Shown here piece by piece: positions 48,531-60,656 of a stretch of DNA of 64,000 bases; the first letter of the stretch is position 1; every line of letters starts with the position of its first letter. Made by a program: the position numbers and the translations under genes. A model generated the notes under the pieces. The model searched no databases. It saw nothing but the letters and a program-made list of their open reading frames with translations, and was not told where the DNA came from. Source of the stretch: Epiperipatus broadwayi (lineage: Eukaryota; Onychophora; Udeonychophora; Euonychophora; Peripatidae); the NCBI GenBank assembly GCA_028023455.1, contig JAQFVV010013286.1, positions 1 to 64,000 on the forward strand, read 5' to 3'.

Positions 48531-48814
48531 ATTATTCCCATGATTAATTCAATATATATTAATTTTGAATTTAAAAATATTAATAATAAAAATAATGTAA
48601 ATAAGAATCCTATTCGCCTTATTCATTGTTTTGTATAACTAAATTTAAAACGTGTAATAAAGTTCTTGATAAAAAATAAATAAATAAATAGTACACTTTC
48701 AATTTTTATACGAATCTTCCTTTATTATTTTAGAATATATTTCAGTGTTAATATTTCTGTGATATATACAAATTAAATTATTGTATTTTGAAATATTTAT
48801 AAAGTGCCCCATTT

Positions 48815-49475
48815 TTAGTCTATATTCGTCTTCCATTCCATCTCAAGCAACCAATACAAATGCCCATATGCATGTGAAAAAGATTAAATGACCCTCAATA
48901 TTCGTATTTTGTGAAGAACCAGCACTCGTCAGTTGAACCAGATCACAATCCCCACTCATATATACAAGCAGTGCTCAGTTTATATTAAAACAGCAATTCC
49001 TTAAACTCTACTGGACAGGCTTCAATCTTCTCATCCTTTCAACTATTCAACCATCCATTTCATTGAAAAATCAGCCATGGAACACTCAAAGCCCTTATTG
49101 GATTTGATATTGTAGTCATACCCATGTAGACATCACATCAATCTAATCTCTCGTACTACTGGACCAATAAGGGCTTTGAGCATTGCATCATCAATTTTTA
49201 TGAAATAGATGATTGAATAGTTGGAATGATGAGAAGATTGAAGCTTATCCAGTAAAGTTTAAGGAATTGCTATCTTAATATAAACCAAACACTAATTGTA
49301 TATATATATGGGAGATTATGATCTGGACCAACTGATGAATGCTGGTTCTTCACGAAATACGTCTACTGAGGTCATTTATCTTTTTCATATGTATATGGTT
49401 ATGCGCATCAATTTTTTAAGATGGAGTGGAGGACGAATGTAAACTGAAAAATCCTAAGCTCAAATCCCTCTACTT
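48815..49475. mobile_element. Family P palindromic retroposon, diverged inverted pair
   Basis: A minus-strand arm (about 48815-49100) and a plus-strand arm (about 49155-49475) face each other. Each has the marker blocks (left: GTTGAACCAGATC, CTGGACAGGCTTCAATC; right: TGGACCAACTGATGAATGC, GATTGAAGCTTATCCAGTA). The right end has an eroded B-box-like GCTCAAATCCC near 49457. No target duplication was identified. This is the most diverged of the inverted pairs. Confidence 0.65.
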
Positions 49476-49951
49476 ACATATATAAAAAACATTTAGTAAA
49501 AGCAAATTAAAAGGTCTCATTATAAAAACGCAATTTCTCTTAAAGCAATTTCTCTTAAAATATTATCTGAATACTTAAAAAATCGTATTAGTTTACTTTT
49601 GTTTGGTGGTAAAAAATATACATATATATAAAAAGTAAACAGTTAATGTGTCATTATTTCCAATTGAAACAATTTCTATTATTTTGCCGTAAAACAAACG
49701 TGTTAATGTATTTAATCTTTAAGTTAGCACGGAAGGAAACATTTTGAATCAGTTGATTTTCATGACAACAAATTAAAATTCTGTAAGTATAATATTTCAA
49801 CATGAATGCTATAAAATGATTGCTTTTAAGAAATAATTTATTAAATAATACTAAGATACAAAAGTTTGCCTAACCTCTGCAAAGAATTATATAAAAAAAT
49901 TACTGCTACTATTAAAATATATATTTAAAAGTAAAGACATCTTAAAGTTTT
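49476..49951. other. AT-rich sequence, no gene seen
   Basis: Nothing recognised. Confidence 0.5.
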
Positions 49952-50160
49952 GCTATCTTAATATAAATTGAACACTGATTATATATGTGTGTATGGAAGA
50001 TGATAATCTGGACCAACTGATGAGTGCTAGTTTAGCACGAAATACGTATATTGGTGATTATTTATCTTTTCTACTTGTGTGTGGCCATGTGTATCAGTGA
50101 TATGAGATAGTGTGGGTAGTTGATGGGTACTTGAAAGTCTGTGTTCAAATCCCCTATATC
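49952..50160 (+). repeat. Family P 3' fragment
   Basis: The 3' half of a right arm: CTGGACCAACTGATGAGTGC, then GAAATACGTATATTGGTGA, ending in the tRNA-like segment GATAGTGTGGG and GTGTTCAAATCCCC. Truncation on the left with an intact right end would suit a retroposon that is 5'-truncated in the plus orientation. Confidence 0.75.
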
Positions 50161-51960
50161 GTAAATATAAATATATATTGATAAGAACATGAAGCTTTAT
50201 ATAGGATAGATCAGTTGTAAAATATAAACGAACTTAATGAGATATAATATTGTTTTGACTTTAAATAAATAAATAATACTTATATTTAAATACACATATT
50301 TATATACATAAGGATTAATATGTAAAATATTAAAAAATTGTTGTATATCAACATGATGATACAGAGATATATTTATTTATTACAAACATATCAATATGCA
50401 CACAATATTTGTTCATAGATATTAAAAAAAACAATATATGCAACCATGTAAAAGAATATATATAAAGAGAAATTAGATTTTTTTAACATTTTTTATAATA
50501 AAGTTTGAAATGATACTTGAAAGTTTGTGTGATTGTTTATAATTACATGTTGGATTATTTCTATCATCTAGAAATAATTATTAAACGTCTTTAAAACATT
50601 CAAACTTTGCCTACATTGTTTAAATACATTTAGCTGTCAGTAATCACAGATTAGAATAAAACAGAACGTAGCACGAGATATTATTTTCTTCTTTTCACAC
50701 AGGTTAAACTCTACATATAGTAGCGCCACCAGTGTTTTTTTTGGGTGTTGCATGCTGGTCTAGATTCCTGTCACCTTATTATCTTTTCATCCTTTTTCTT
50801 CGGTTCCTGATGATCTTAAATTCTGTAAACTATTTTTAATTTATTATGAGGACAAAATAATATCAATAGGTTCAGATAAGAATACCTCAAATATGGCTTG
50901 CTTTTTGGGTTATTAAAATATGCTTTTTGATTTTACTATACATAATTAAATTTCAGCTTCCAGTTCTTCATTGACAATACTATCTATGAAATTTCTACTA
51001 ACAGTATTATCTTTTAAAGCTTTTTGAGTTTCTGATGCAATATTACTGGGATATGTTTTTTTTTACTGAAATATGGTAATATCTTATGGTCATAAGTTGG
51101 ATTTAATAAGTCATCAAAAAGAAAATAAACAGAAATAAAATATCTAGCATAATGTAACTAAGACATCAGTACATAAAAGTTCAGGGATTTAAACATTGAT
51201 AACATATTGAACGAGAACCAGAAAGTAATGCATTGACAAATAACATTTTTGAGGAGATAAGTAGTAACTTTAATAAATACATCTGGCATAAGCTGTGCAA
51301 ATTGTTCAAAGTATATAATATTTAATTAGGATCCTCAGCATTATAACTTTCAATGATGGGCAAATGCTTTTTTTAAGAAGCATAGTTAGTAAATACCTTT
51401 ACTTTACTCTCATCAAAAGATTCCAGGAAAGAGAAAAAAGTACTCAAAATTCAGATATCATTTCTGGTCTCAACAATTACATATTACAGCAATTTCATTA
51501 AGACTTCATTTATAAGTGCCACTTGTAATTGTCATTTAAAACTTTATGCATATGTGTGTAGTTTAGTAGATATACTATTTTGAATGATTCTTGTAATTAG
51601 AATTTTGTTTATCTCAGATAAGGGCACCATATAGTAAGTTCATCATAGTTGCCACATAATCGGGAAGTAAATATTTTATGAAAGGCAGATTCAAATTAAA
51701 TCCATTTGCCATGAATAATGATTTTTAATAAAATAAATTTTTTACATGATTCTATGGGATCTATATCTTGATTTTTTTAAAACTTGATCTGGACCTTAAC
51801 TATAAAAAATAGCTCAATTGCAAAATGTTTATCTCCTGTGCAATTATAAATCAGAACATTATCTTGATCATTCCAATGTTCATAGCTTTTAGACTTATAC
51901 CATTTTTCTTTTGCTATTTAATGTCAAATACTTTCTTATATTTGAAATAAAGTTAAATAT
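50161..51960. other. AT-rich sequence with one family S remnant
   Basis: At 50699-50735 a short piece (AGGTTAAACTCTACATATAG, then TAGCGCCACC) matches the 5' end of family S. No gene was recognised in the rest. Confidence 0.5.
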
Positions 51961-53345
51961 GATATTATCCTTATTTAATAACTATCATTTAAAAGGCAAA
52001 ACTCTCTATATGTATTGCCACTCGGTGCAAGCCACTGAGTGACAATATGTATAGAGAGTTTTGCCTGTTTTAATAACAATTAAGAACAAATATAAGCAGG
52101 GGTGATCATGTGATGTTTAATAACTATCCACAGGTTTCAGAATTATTTGTAGATGACTCCTTATATAAAATTTTAACCAAGATAACTACAACTTGTTTAC
52201 AGCAATCTTTGGATTTCAATTTACCAAAAGAACAAGCTGGATTTAAAAGTGGTTTTAGTACAGTTGCTTATATTCAAGTATTGAGAAAGGTTATAGAAAG
52301 AACAAATGAATATGAATTGCCATTATGCTTTAGATTTGTTGATTATGAAAAGGCATTTGATTCTATAAGCATTTCTTCAGTGATTAAAGCATTGGATCAT
52401 CAAAGTATAGACCCAGAATATTGTCATATTCTAAAGAATATTTATAAAAATGCAACAACAATGATTAGATTGCATAATGATACTAGGAGGATTAACATTG
52501 AGAAGGGTGTACAACAGGATGATTTCATACCTTCAAAACTTTTTACAGCAGTACCACAAGAAGTATTTTGAGCTTAAAATGGAAAGTCAAATGAATAAAA
52601 ATAAATGGAGATTATTTAAGTCATTTAGATTTTGCAGATGGTGTAGCTGTTTTTGCAAATAATGCTTCAGAGTTTCAGGAAATGTTGTAAGAATTATCAG
52701 ATGAAAGTAAGAAAGAAGGACTAAAGGTAAATATTAAAAAGATTAAAATAATGTTCATTGGATTTTCTCAAATGATGAAAATAAAGATTAATAATGATGA
52801 GTTAGAAGAAATTAAAAACTACAAATACCTTGGTCAGACTATTAGATGAAAACATAATGGATGAAATTAATAATAGAATTAAACTTGATTTGAGGGCTTT
52901 TGGTAGAAATAACTTAATATTAAAAGGAAATATGTCTATCTGTTTGTAAAGGAAGGTTTTTAATAAATATATTTTACCAGTTTTTATTTATGAACCTGAG
53001 ACATGAACACTTAACAGAAGAGTAATATATAGACTTCAGACCACTCAAATAAGTATAGAGAGATGCATGTTAGGAGTAACAAGAAGAGATCAAAATAAAA
53101 TACATGGGTGAAACACCAAACAGGTGTTACTGATATTGTTGAAAAAATTAAAAAACTGGAGTTGGGCTGGACATATAAATGGAAGAAGAGATAATAGATA
53201 GACATTTGAAATCTTAAACTGAATTCCAAGAGATTGTAAAAGACATAGAAAGAGACTACATGTGATATATATGAATTAAATAAAGAAATGTGTGGGGAAG
53301 GAGGTGATGTAGAGAAGAGAGGAGGCTAGGGGTTAGAAAAGATGA
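51961..53345 (+). pseudogene. RTE-type LINE reverse transcriptase relic
   Basis: The longest intact piece is 52110-52571. Residues read FNNYPQVSEL, LYKILTKI, KEQAGFKSGFSTVAYIQVL, LPLCFRFVDYEKAFDSI and GVQQDD in RT order, matching the RTE clade (QAGFRxGxST and FVDYEKAFDS blocks). After a frameshift, 52600-52860 holds YLSHLDFADGVAVFANNA, in which the second catalytic Asp of FADD is Gly (FADG at 52631-52642). Then come an NYKYLGQ block and a broken C-terminus to about 53345. The endonuclease half is missing. An S element lies within the 5' part, with the sequence for FNNY duplicated on both sides. Confidence 0.85.
51987..52115 (+). mobile_element. Family S retroposon inserted in RTE relic, 13-bp TSD
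   Basis: TTTAATAACTATC occurs at 51974-51986 and 52116-52128, exact over 13 bp. The element has a compact palindrome (51994-52066): AGGCAAAACTCTC pairs with GAGAGTTTTGCCT and CCACTCGGTGC with its near-complement. A non-palindromic tail ends GGTGATCATGTGATG. Relative to the 61.8-kb copy, the centre (AATCAATGGATGCC to GTGCCTACT) is deleted. Confidence 0.88.
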
Positions 53346-54133
53346 ATTAAACATGGAGAGATCTTTATCCTGCAGTGGATTGAGAATGGTTGAAAATGAT
53401 GATGATGATTATATATAATTTATAAATAGAAATAGTTAAAATATAAACTAAAATGTATGATCAAATAAAATAAATAGAGATTAAATATATTAAAAATAAT
53501 ATAATTTATTTTATGTTATCCTTGACTTGGGCATAAAAACTTGTTTTTGTATGATTGTTTAAAATTTAAAGTTTAATGAAAGCTTTTCTCGCACAGGAAT
53601 CCTTTAATATATTACAGGTTCTGGTTTTAATTAATAAAACCCTTTCTTTCAACTTTTAAATGAAGATGGTTCATTTGTAGTTCAGATTAATATTAAGTCT
53701 ACATATGTAATTTACATGATGTAAAAATTACAAATTTATTAAGTTTTTAGAGTTTTAAATTTTTAAATCTTAAATAGATACTCAATGGTTGTATGATATC
53801 CTATAATCAAAGGATTTTTAACCTGAATGAATGCCTGAAAACTGGAATCTTTGAAATAATTAGACTGTCGATCATCATGAACTACATAGTCTGGACAATG
53901 AGATGCCATTTGATTTTTGAGAAGAGTAACGGTAATTTACATAATGAACTTTCATGCAAGATCAAGGTTGTCAGAAAGAGTGATTATATCATTTTGCCAG
54001 AAAGAATCTATAATGATACCTGGAAGCTTGTGGTGGTGCCAGAATAGTTTTCGTGTCAGTGCTGGGGGGTTTCCTTAATAGTCTGTTCAAGGATTACTCG
54101 ACATAAGCCACTAAGAGCTCTAGCCTGACTGTC
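53346..54133. other. No recognised gene
   Basis: A plus-strand frame at 53793-54047 (MISYNQRIFNLNECLK, 84 codons) has a fairly even composition but no family motif. I cannot assign it. Confidence 0.4.
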
Positions 54134-54603
54134 TCCCATGACTAGGTCTGCCTGTTTTGGGCAATTAAGAGCCAAAGGATCAGCTCTCCTATAATGGTCA
54201 TAAGGCTGGGGAATGTGTTTTGATTCCCTGCTTATGTTTTGTCAGGTAAATATACCAAACTCTCAATTGAAAGAAGAATGACAAGACTTCTGAAAAGAGT
54301 ACATGTTGCTCGAATGGTCCGAATGCTCATCATGATTTAGGACAATTTAGTTGTTTTTCCCCTTTGTATCCCATGACTAGGTCTGCCTGTTTTGGGCAAT
54401 TAAGAGCCAAAGGATCAGCTCTCCTATAATGGTCATAAGGCTGGGGAAGGTGTTTTGGTTCCCTGCTTTTGTTTTGTCAGGTAAATATACCAAACTATCA
54501 ATTGAAAGAAGAATGACAAGACTTCTGAAAAGAGTACATGTTGCTCGAATGGTCCGAATGCTCATCATGATTTAGGACAATTTAGTTGTTTTTCCCCTTT
54601 GTA
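54134..54603. repeat. 235-bp tandem duplication
   Basis: Units 54134-54368 and 54369-54603 differ at only a handful of positions, for example AATGTGTTTTGATTCC against AAGGTGTTTTGGTTCC and ACTCTCAATT against ACTATCAATT. Each unit has a short plus-strand open stretch reading KLSIERRMTRLLKRVHVARM. A polyadenylation-like AATAAA lies just after, near 54638. The function is unknown. Confidence 0.92.
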
Positions 54604-55325
54604 TTTGCTTTACTATTTCTACTTTGTATTCATAGTCAATAAATTTACTTTTAAAAATTAAATCTTAAACAGCTTTATTTCTGCTTGAAATATAATTTTC
54701 AGTGTTTTTTTATTTTTTATGTAGCATATAATTTATATTTGAGATAAGTTTTTAATAAACTTCTCATTTTGTTTATGTTTAAAATAAAATTTGATAGATG
54801 GCATTTTTCAATCACGTACGAAATATAGGCAGAAAATAATTCATAAAATTGAAGGTAACAACATTTAAATATAAAATTCTCATGTATTGTTGTAATATTA
54901 TTTTAATATTATATGTATTTTACTAGAGCAAGTTACTATAATGCATAAGTCATAAATCTCACTCATGACCTATTCAAATGTTTGCTTTTACCATGTGTCA
55001 TGAGAACAACCACTAACCTTTGTTAATAAAATATTTTTTTATTGTTTGATTATACTATTAGTTCCTTAAAAAATTCTTTTTTATTTTATACTGTGTTTTG
55101 CCATAATTATAGTGTTGTGATATTTGTTACGTTATTATTTTTACTTTGGAAGATTTATTTTCATATTAAATAGTCTAACATAACAGTAAATACATGAGAT
55201 AGAATACATATTTATTTTAATGTTATATATATATTATTCACACATTTATTGTTAAAATTATTGTTCAGTATGTGAGCCATGACAAAATGATGGAATGTTT
55301 GTACGACTCTTGATAATATATTTAT
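54604..55325. other. AT-rich sequence, no gene seen
   Basis: Nothing recognised before the start of the 1.7-kb repeat. Confidence 0.5.
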
Positions 55326-55566
55326 TGAAATGAACAATCCATTATTTATTTCATTAAAAAAAAGGAAAAAAAGCAAAGTAATATGAAAATGTGATTTTTT
55401 AAAAAAAGAACTAAAACGAGTTTCAAGAAGAAATTAAGTTTTGGATATAAAAAACAGCCTTTCTTTTTGATCAGACTGCTTTATTAAAATCCCAGATTTG
55501 ACTATGCCTCATGAATAAAAAGGAAGAACCCTAGTAACAGTTAGCTAGATATAATCTGGAACGCTT

Positions 55567-55686
55567 GTTTTTCTTCATATGTCAAATGCGTTGACCGGGA
55601 AGCGAACCCAGGCCAGCTGCTTGGAAGGCAGCTACGCTAACCACTAGGCCACCAACGCTATGCTAACCACTAGGCCACCAACGCTT
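55567..55686 (-). mobile_element. tRNA-Gly-derived insertion in LTR-like repeat
   Basis: About 120 bp present in the left LTR-like copy and absent at the same place in the right copy (near 59000). AACGCTT occurs at 55560-55566 and 55680-55686 and could be a 7-bp target duplication, although the second copy overlaps the tRNA-like sequence. On the minus strand the order is: a 23-bp repeat of the tRNA 5' end (55662-55684), the tRNA-like body, then a short A-rich tail (AAGAAAAAC). That is the layout of a very young or short tRNA-derived retroposon. Confidence 0.65.
55588..55658 (-). tRNA. tRNA-Gly(UCC)-like gene, probably a pseudogene
   Basis: A 71-nt cloverleaf on the minus strand. The acceptor GCGTTGG pairs with TCAACGC (one G-U). 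The A-box reads TGGCCTAGTGG. The anticodon stem GCTGC/GCAGC encloses loop CTTCCAA with anticodon TCC (reads GGA, Gly). The T stem CTGGG/CCCGG (one G-U) encloses loop TTCGCTT. The nearly invariant A58 of the T loop is C here, and no run of four T follows within 20 nt to end RNA polymerase III transcription. With the duplicated 5' end and the insertion context, a transposed pseudogene is more likely than a working gene. Confidence 0.75.
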
Positions 55687-57090
55687 TTGAATCATAGTTT
55701 GAATAATCTCTGGCTGAAATAAAGAATTAGCGTTTATTTAAAAGACAGAAATTTTGAGGCTACATTATCACCATAAGGTCATTTAATATTTGTCAAAAAA
55801 CAATTAAATGACAATTTTTTTGATTTGGTGAGTCTTATAATTAAAGTCTGATTTGTAATTTAACTAATCTGAATTTGTAAATAATGCTTGTTATCCAGAT
55901 ATTATTTTTAAAAAAATATTAGTTAAAAAAAAAAAGAATTTGTAATAACTTCTCTTTACTTGTTAAAATTATATTTAAAGAAAAAAATATTATTATATAA
56001 CACATATGTATGCGAAGATTTTGAATTTTATATAAGTTATTAATAAGAGGAAACGCAAAAAAAAACCAAAACCAAAACAAAACGATAATCACGTAAATTG
56101 TCTACGTCACAAATAACTAGTTATCAACGTAATTATTTCCATTAGTCTCATTCACTTGTAGTTAAACTTATATTTGATTACTAACATTGGATTTTATGTA
56201 GATGGATTTATATGTGAACATTTGTTTGTTCATCATTCAATGGTTTACATATGTTCACATCCAAATGGAAGAATACATCCCTATCAGTTTAAGTAGTTGG
56301 AGATTGATCTCAGAACTACTCTTCCCTGTGTAAATCATAGTTGTATTAAATTAGGTTTATGACCAAAAAAGCCACTCCTTATAATTATTGCATAGAAGGA
56401 TTATTCAGTTAGGGTTCAGACCAAAAATGTCTCTTTATAGTTATTATTATATAAATGGTTATATTTAGAAATAGGATCTAAAAGACCATTCTTTATGATT
56501 ATTGTGATAAAGATACCGTTGGTGTCTATTCCATCTAGAGCATATGTATATGTAAATATTAGGAGACATGTGAATCAAAAAAATGTTATATTTATGAATT
56601 GTGTGAATTATATTTAAGCTTCTTGAAGTCAGGGTTAAAAGTATGGTAAATGTGCTACACTGTCTATGAATATATTGATACTATGATGTATAAAGATTAA
56701 AGGACTTTGTTAAAGAAAAATGTATATCAATTAATGATTATACTTTGTAAATAAATTACTGTTACGAGTTGTTAATTTTATTAAAGAAAATAAATTGTAC
56801 ATCAATTAATAAATACACTTGTAAATAAATTATTACTACATCTTTATTACTTTATTTGTGCAAGATTGTATGGTATACATAATTCATCAGGAGTAACTTA
56901 TGTTCTCCACAATTTAGCCTGGCATTACAAATGGGACAGTGTGATGGCTACATTATTATATTGAATAAAATTGTTTTAAATGTACATGTATTAGTATATT
57001 TCCTGATGCTTAAAGTCAGGTGGTGCCCATGTAATTTATGTAAATAAATAGAAAAAATGTAAAGTAAATTAACTATGCTAAGTCTGATCA

Positions 57091-58742
57091 CTACATAGTA
57101 ATACTATTAAATGTAAATTTCTGGTTAACCTAGGGTGAGGGATTCAATTTTCAGTTGTTATAAACTCCTATTTGCGAGAGTTAGATGAATGATATGAATG
57201 ATCAGTCAGTAATTTTTTCCCCTCAATATTCTAAATATATTGTAAAAGAAAAAAACAAACAACAATAAGAAAGAACAAAACAATTTGTGCCATGGAGAAG
57301 ACATACGAGTTTATGTGGTCTTCTGGAGTGTTCCACGAGATGATCTAGCATTGTTGGTGATGCAACTATAATTATATAGCACATAATGAGTTATTTGCAT
57401 TTAAAAATTTTGAGTATTATTAAAATGGATAATGGCAATAAAAGCAATGAAGAACAGCAGAAAATATTGAAAGGAAATACTTCTGAAACCAGTTGTGAAG
57501 AAGATAGCTTAGAAACTTTGGATATGGACAGTTCCCATCCAGATAATGATTCATGCAACCAAATAAAACATAAAGACAATAATAAAAAGATAAAAATGCA
57601 TAAGAATACTGCAACATCATCACAATTAGTCATGATGCAGATGTTCAGGATAGTACTAAAACAGATGGAAAATAAAAAAAGCAAATGAAACATAATCAAA
57701 AGTAAATGGAGCTAATAAATCATTCTAGAGAAAATAATAAAAAACATATGGAACTTAACCAAAAGCAGAGAGAATCAAGGTTTGAAGCTAATCTAAAACA
57801 GATGGAATTGAGATTTGAAGATAATCAAAACCAGCCAGAATTGAAGAAGCAAAAATGAATGTGTAATTTTGCAAACTATCTAAACCAGAATAAAAACATG
57901 ATGATTCAAAACAAATAGATGATGAACAAAAAATGAGCAAGTACAAATTCAAGAAAAAATAATGGATCAAATCATGGACAATGAACAGGCTCAATTGTTT
58001 TTAAAATCGGAAAATAAATCGAAAATATATGGTGAAATTTTAAATAAATTTGAACCAAAACTATTAGATGAAAATGTACAAAATGAACACAAACACATTC
58101 AAATAAAAACAATAACAGAAGGTGCAACTGTTGTACTAACATAAGTAGATGATAATGATCTAAAACTATTGAATGTAAATGAAAGCAAACAGGAAGTTAA
58201 AACTAAACATCCAAATACACGAGGATAAGCTTGAAGACTCACAACAAAATCTAGATAGAACAAACAAATGTGATGTACCATATCAAATGCCACCCATAAT
58301 CTTGAAACTATAATAGAGCAAGAATTACTATACCTCCAAAATAAAATGGAATTACTGTTAACCCCAAAATGAAATGAATACTTGCCTCTCATGTTGATTA
58401 ATCTACTGGATAAAGAAATCCAACAGCAGCAATAAAACATTAAATCCGTGTACTATATGGATATATTGTATTTCTACAGAGTTATGCACAACAAGAATTT
58501 ATAGATTGTCATCTTTTCTTACAATTGAGAAAAAATAAAACACAACCTTTTCCCACACCAATTGCTCTCTCTCCACATTTGACACAAAAGAAAACACCTC
58601 CAGGGAAGCTTTACTATCAAACTACACTACAACAATTTTATATTCATCAATGCCTGCATAACCAGCTTATAAAATGGACAATGGATATCCCCAAAAAACT
58701 TTCAATAAGTAAATTTTTTTTTTGTTTTTAAGGTTGAGAATT
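57091..58742 (+). mobile_element. Interior of the 1.7-kb-LTR element
   Basis: The 1.65 kb between the two long repeats. It holds a gag-like relic (57386-58440) and nothing resembling protease, reverse transcriptase or integrase. No tRNA-complementary primer site was recognised after 57090, and the bases before 58743 (AAGGTTGAGAATT) are only weakly purine-rich. It looks like a non-autonomous or internally deleted LTR element. Confidence 0.5.
57386..58440 (+). pseudogene. gag-like coiled-coil relic
   Basis: A first open frame (57386-57688, 100 codons) starts MSYLHLKIL, with a second Met at 57425, and is rich in Asn, Lys, Glu and Gln. After frame changes come MELNQKQRESRFEANLKQ and MELRFEDNQNQ (57720-57850), and a third frame at 57962-58144 (MDQIMDNEQAQLFLKSENK). 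The repeated Q-x-E-L-R-F-E-x-N coiled-coil pattern is often seen at the N-terminal side of Ty3/gypsy gag proteins in invertebrates. No zinc knuckle was found. The position between two LTR-like repeats fits gag, but the identity is inferred. Confidence 0.45.
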
Positions 58743-60382
58743 TGAAATGAAAAATTCATTATTCATTTCATTAAAAAAATAATAATTTTTTTTCTTCTAA
58801 GCAAAATAATATTCAAATTTGATTTTTTTTAAAAAGAACTAGAATGAGATTCAAGAAGAAACTAAGTTTTTAATATAAAATCAGTTTTTTTTTTTGATCA
58901 GAAAGAAATATTATTTCATTGAAATCCTAAGATTTTACAACACCTCATGAATAAAAAGAAAGAATACTACTAACAGTTAGCTAGATCTAATCTGGAATAC
59001 TTTTGAATCATATTTTGAATAATTTCTGGTTGAAATAAAGAATTAGCACTTATTTAAAAGGCAGAAATTATGAGACTATACTATCACCATAAGGATATTT
59101 AACATTTGTCAGAAAACAAGAAATGACAATTATTTTGTTTTGATGAGTCTTATAGTTAATGTCTGATTTGTACTTTAATTAATCTGAATTTGTAAATAAT
59201 GTTTGTTATCCAGATATTATTTTAAAGAAATAGTAGTTTAAAAAAAGAATTTGTAATAACTTCTCTTTACTGGTTAAAATTATATTTAAAGAAAAAAATA
59301 ATTATTATATAACACATGTATGCTAAGCTTTTGAATTTTATATAACTTATTATTAAGAGGAAATGCAAAAAAGATAACCATGTAAATGCAATGGAGACAT
59401 ATAAATTGTATACGTTGCAAATATACCATGGTTAACTATGTAATTATTTCCATTTTTGTTCATAGTTAAACTTATATTTGATTACTGAAATTGGATTTTA
59501 TGTAGACGGATTTATATATGTGTAGTTGCGTGTTCAATGTTTAAGGGTTTACTTATGGTCACATCCATATGAGAGAATACATTTCTAACAGTTCAAGGAG
59601 TTAGGAACTGATCTTAGGATGAGACTTTTCTATATAAATTGTAGTTGTATTAAATTAGGTTTAGGACCAAAATGGCTACTCCTTATAATTATTGTATAAA
59701 AGGTTTTCCAGTTAGGATTCAGACCAAAAGGTAATCTCTTTATGATTATTATTATATAAGCGGTTATGGTTAGGAATAGGATCTAAAAAGACCATTCCTT
59801 AAGATTATTGCAATAAAGATAGCACTGATGTCTTATATACATGTAAATACTAGGAGACATTTGAGTCAAAGAATGTTATATTTATGAATTCATACATGCA
59901 TAGAATTATATTTAAGTTTACTGAAGTTAGGGTTAAAGGTATGGTATGTTATACTATATATAAATAGATTGGCACTGTGATGTATAAAGATTAAAGGACT
60001 TTTTTAAAGAAAATTGCATAACAATTAATGATTATACTTTGTAAATAAATTACTGTTACATACTTTGTTAATTTTATTTAAAAAAAAATGTTCATCAATT
60101 AATAAGTAAACTTGTAAATAAATTATTATGATATGATTTGTTATTTTGTTTATGTAAGATTGCATGGTCTACAGTCATTCATCGGGAATAACTTATATTC
60201 TCTGAGTTTTAGTCTGGGATTATCAATGAGGCTGTGTAATGGTTACTTTATTATATAGAATAAAATATTGTTTTAAATATACATATATTAGTTTATTTTC
60301 TGATGCTTAAAAACAGGTGGCACCAATGTAATTACATAAATAAATAGAGAAAATGTAAAATAAACTATGCTAAGTCTGACCA
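58743..60382 (+). repeat. 1.7-kb LTR-like repeat, right copy
   Basis: Second copy of 55326-57090, from TGAAATGAAA to GTCTGACCA. It preserves the empty site of the tRNA insertion (GGAATACTTTTGAATC around 58990-59010), so the insertion happened after the two repeats separated, or the right copy never had it. It contains no ORF. Confidence 0.7.
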
Positions 60383-60643
60383 TTACTATATATATATTTG
60401 AAGAAATTAATAATATAGAAAAAGTAACTACAATACAATAATTCTTTTTTTTTTAAAAAATTACCAGATACGTACTTTTCATTAGTCTTCATTAAAGATG
60501 AAACAAATGTAAGTTTTAAAAGTAAATGTATGTCAGTGATCAACTTATTTAAATAATCCTTGAATAAATTAATAAGCAAATTTTGATTCATTGCTTAAAA
60601 TTAAAAACAGATATTTATATATAAAATCAAATTAGCAAATTAT
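60383..60643. other. AT-rich sequence, no gene seen
   Basis: A short minus-strand frame (60370-60591) is Leu/Asn/Lys-rich and unremarkable. Confidence 0.5.
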
Positions 60644-60656
60644 GAACAATAAATAG

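Larger units (their letters stand above)
55326..57090 (+). repeat. 1.7-kb LTR-like repeat, left copy
   Basis: Homologous along its whole length to 58743-60382, perhaps 85-90 percent alike. It begins TGAAATGAAC and ends GTCTGATCA, giving TG...CA ends. It is about 125 bp longer than the right copy because of the tRNA-containing insertion at 55567-55686. Without that insertion the two agree to within a few bases. Flanking bases TTAT (left, before 55326) and TTAC (right, after 60382) could be a decayed 4-bp target duplication. Confidence 0.7.

Noticed and set aside
47944-48541. Four overlapping frames of 100-183 codons on both strands (poly-Asn/Thr or poly-Leu/Val/Ile)
   Set aside because: They are translations of a triplet microsatellite. 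Any such run gives open frames in several phases on both strands.
57391-58440. Minus-strand frames of 67-113 codons with many Cys, Phe and Leu
   Set aside because: They are antisense shadows of the Asn/Lys-rich gag-like relic on the plus strand.
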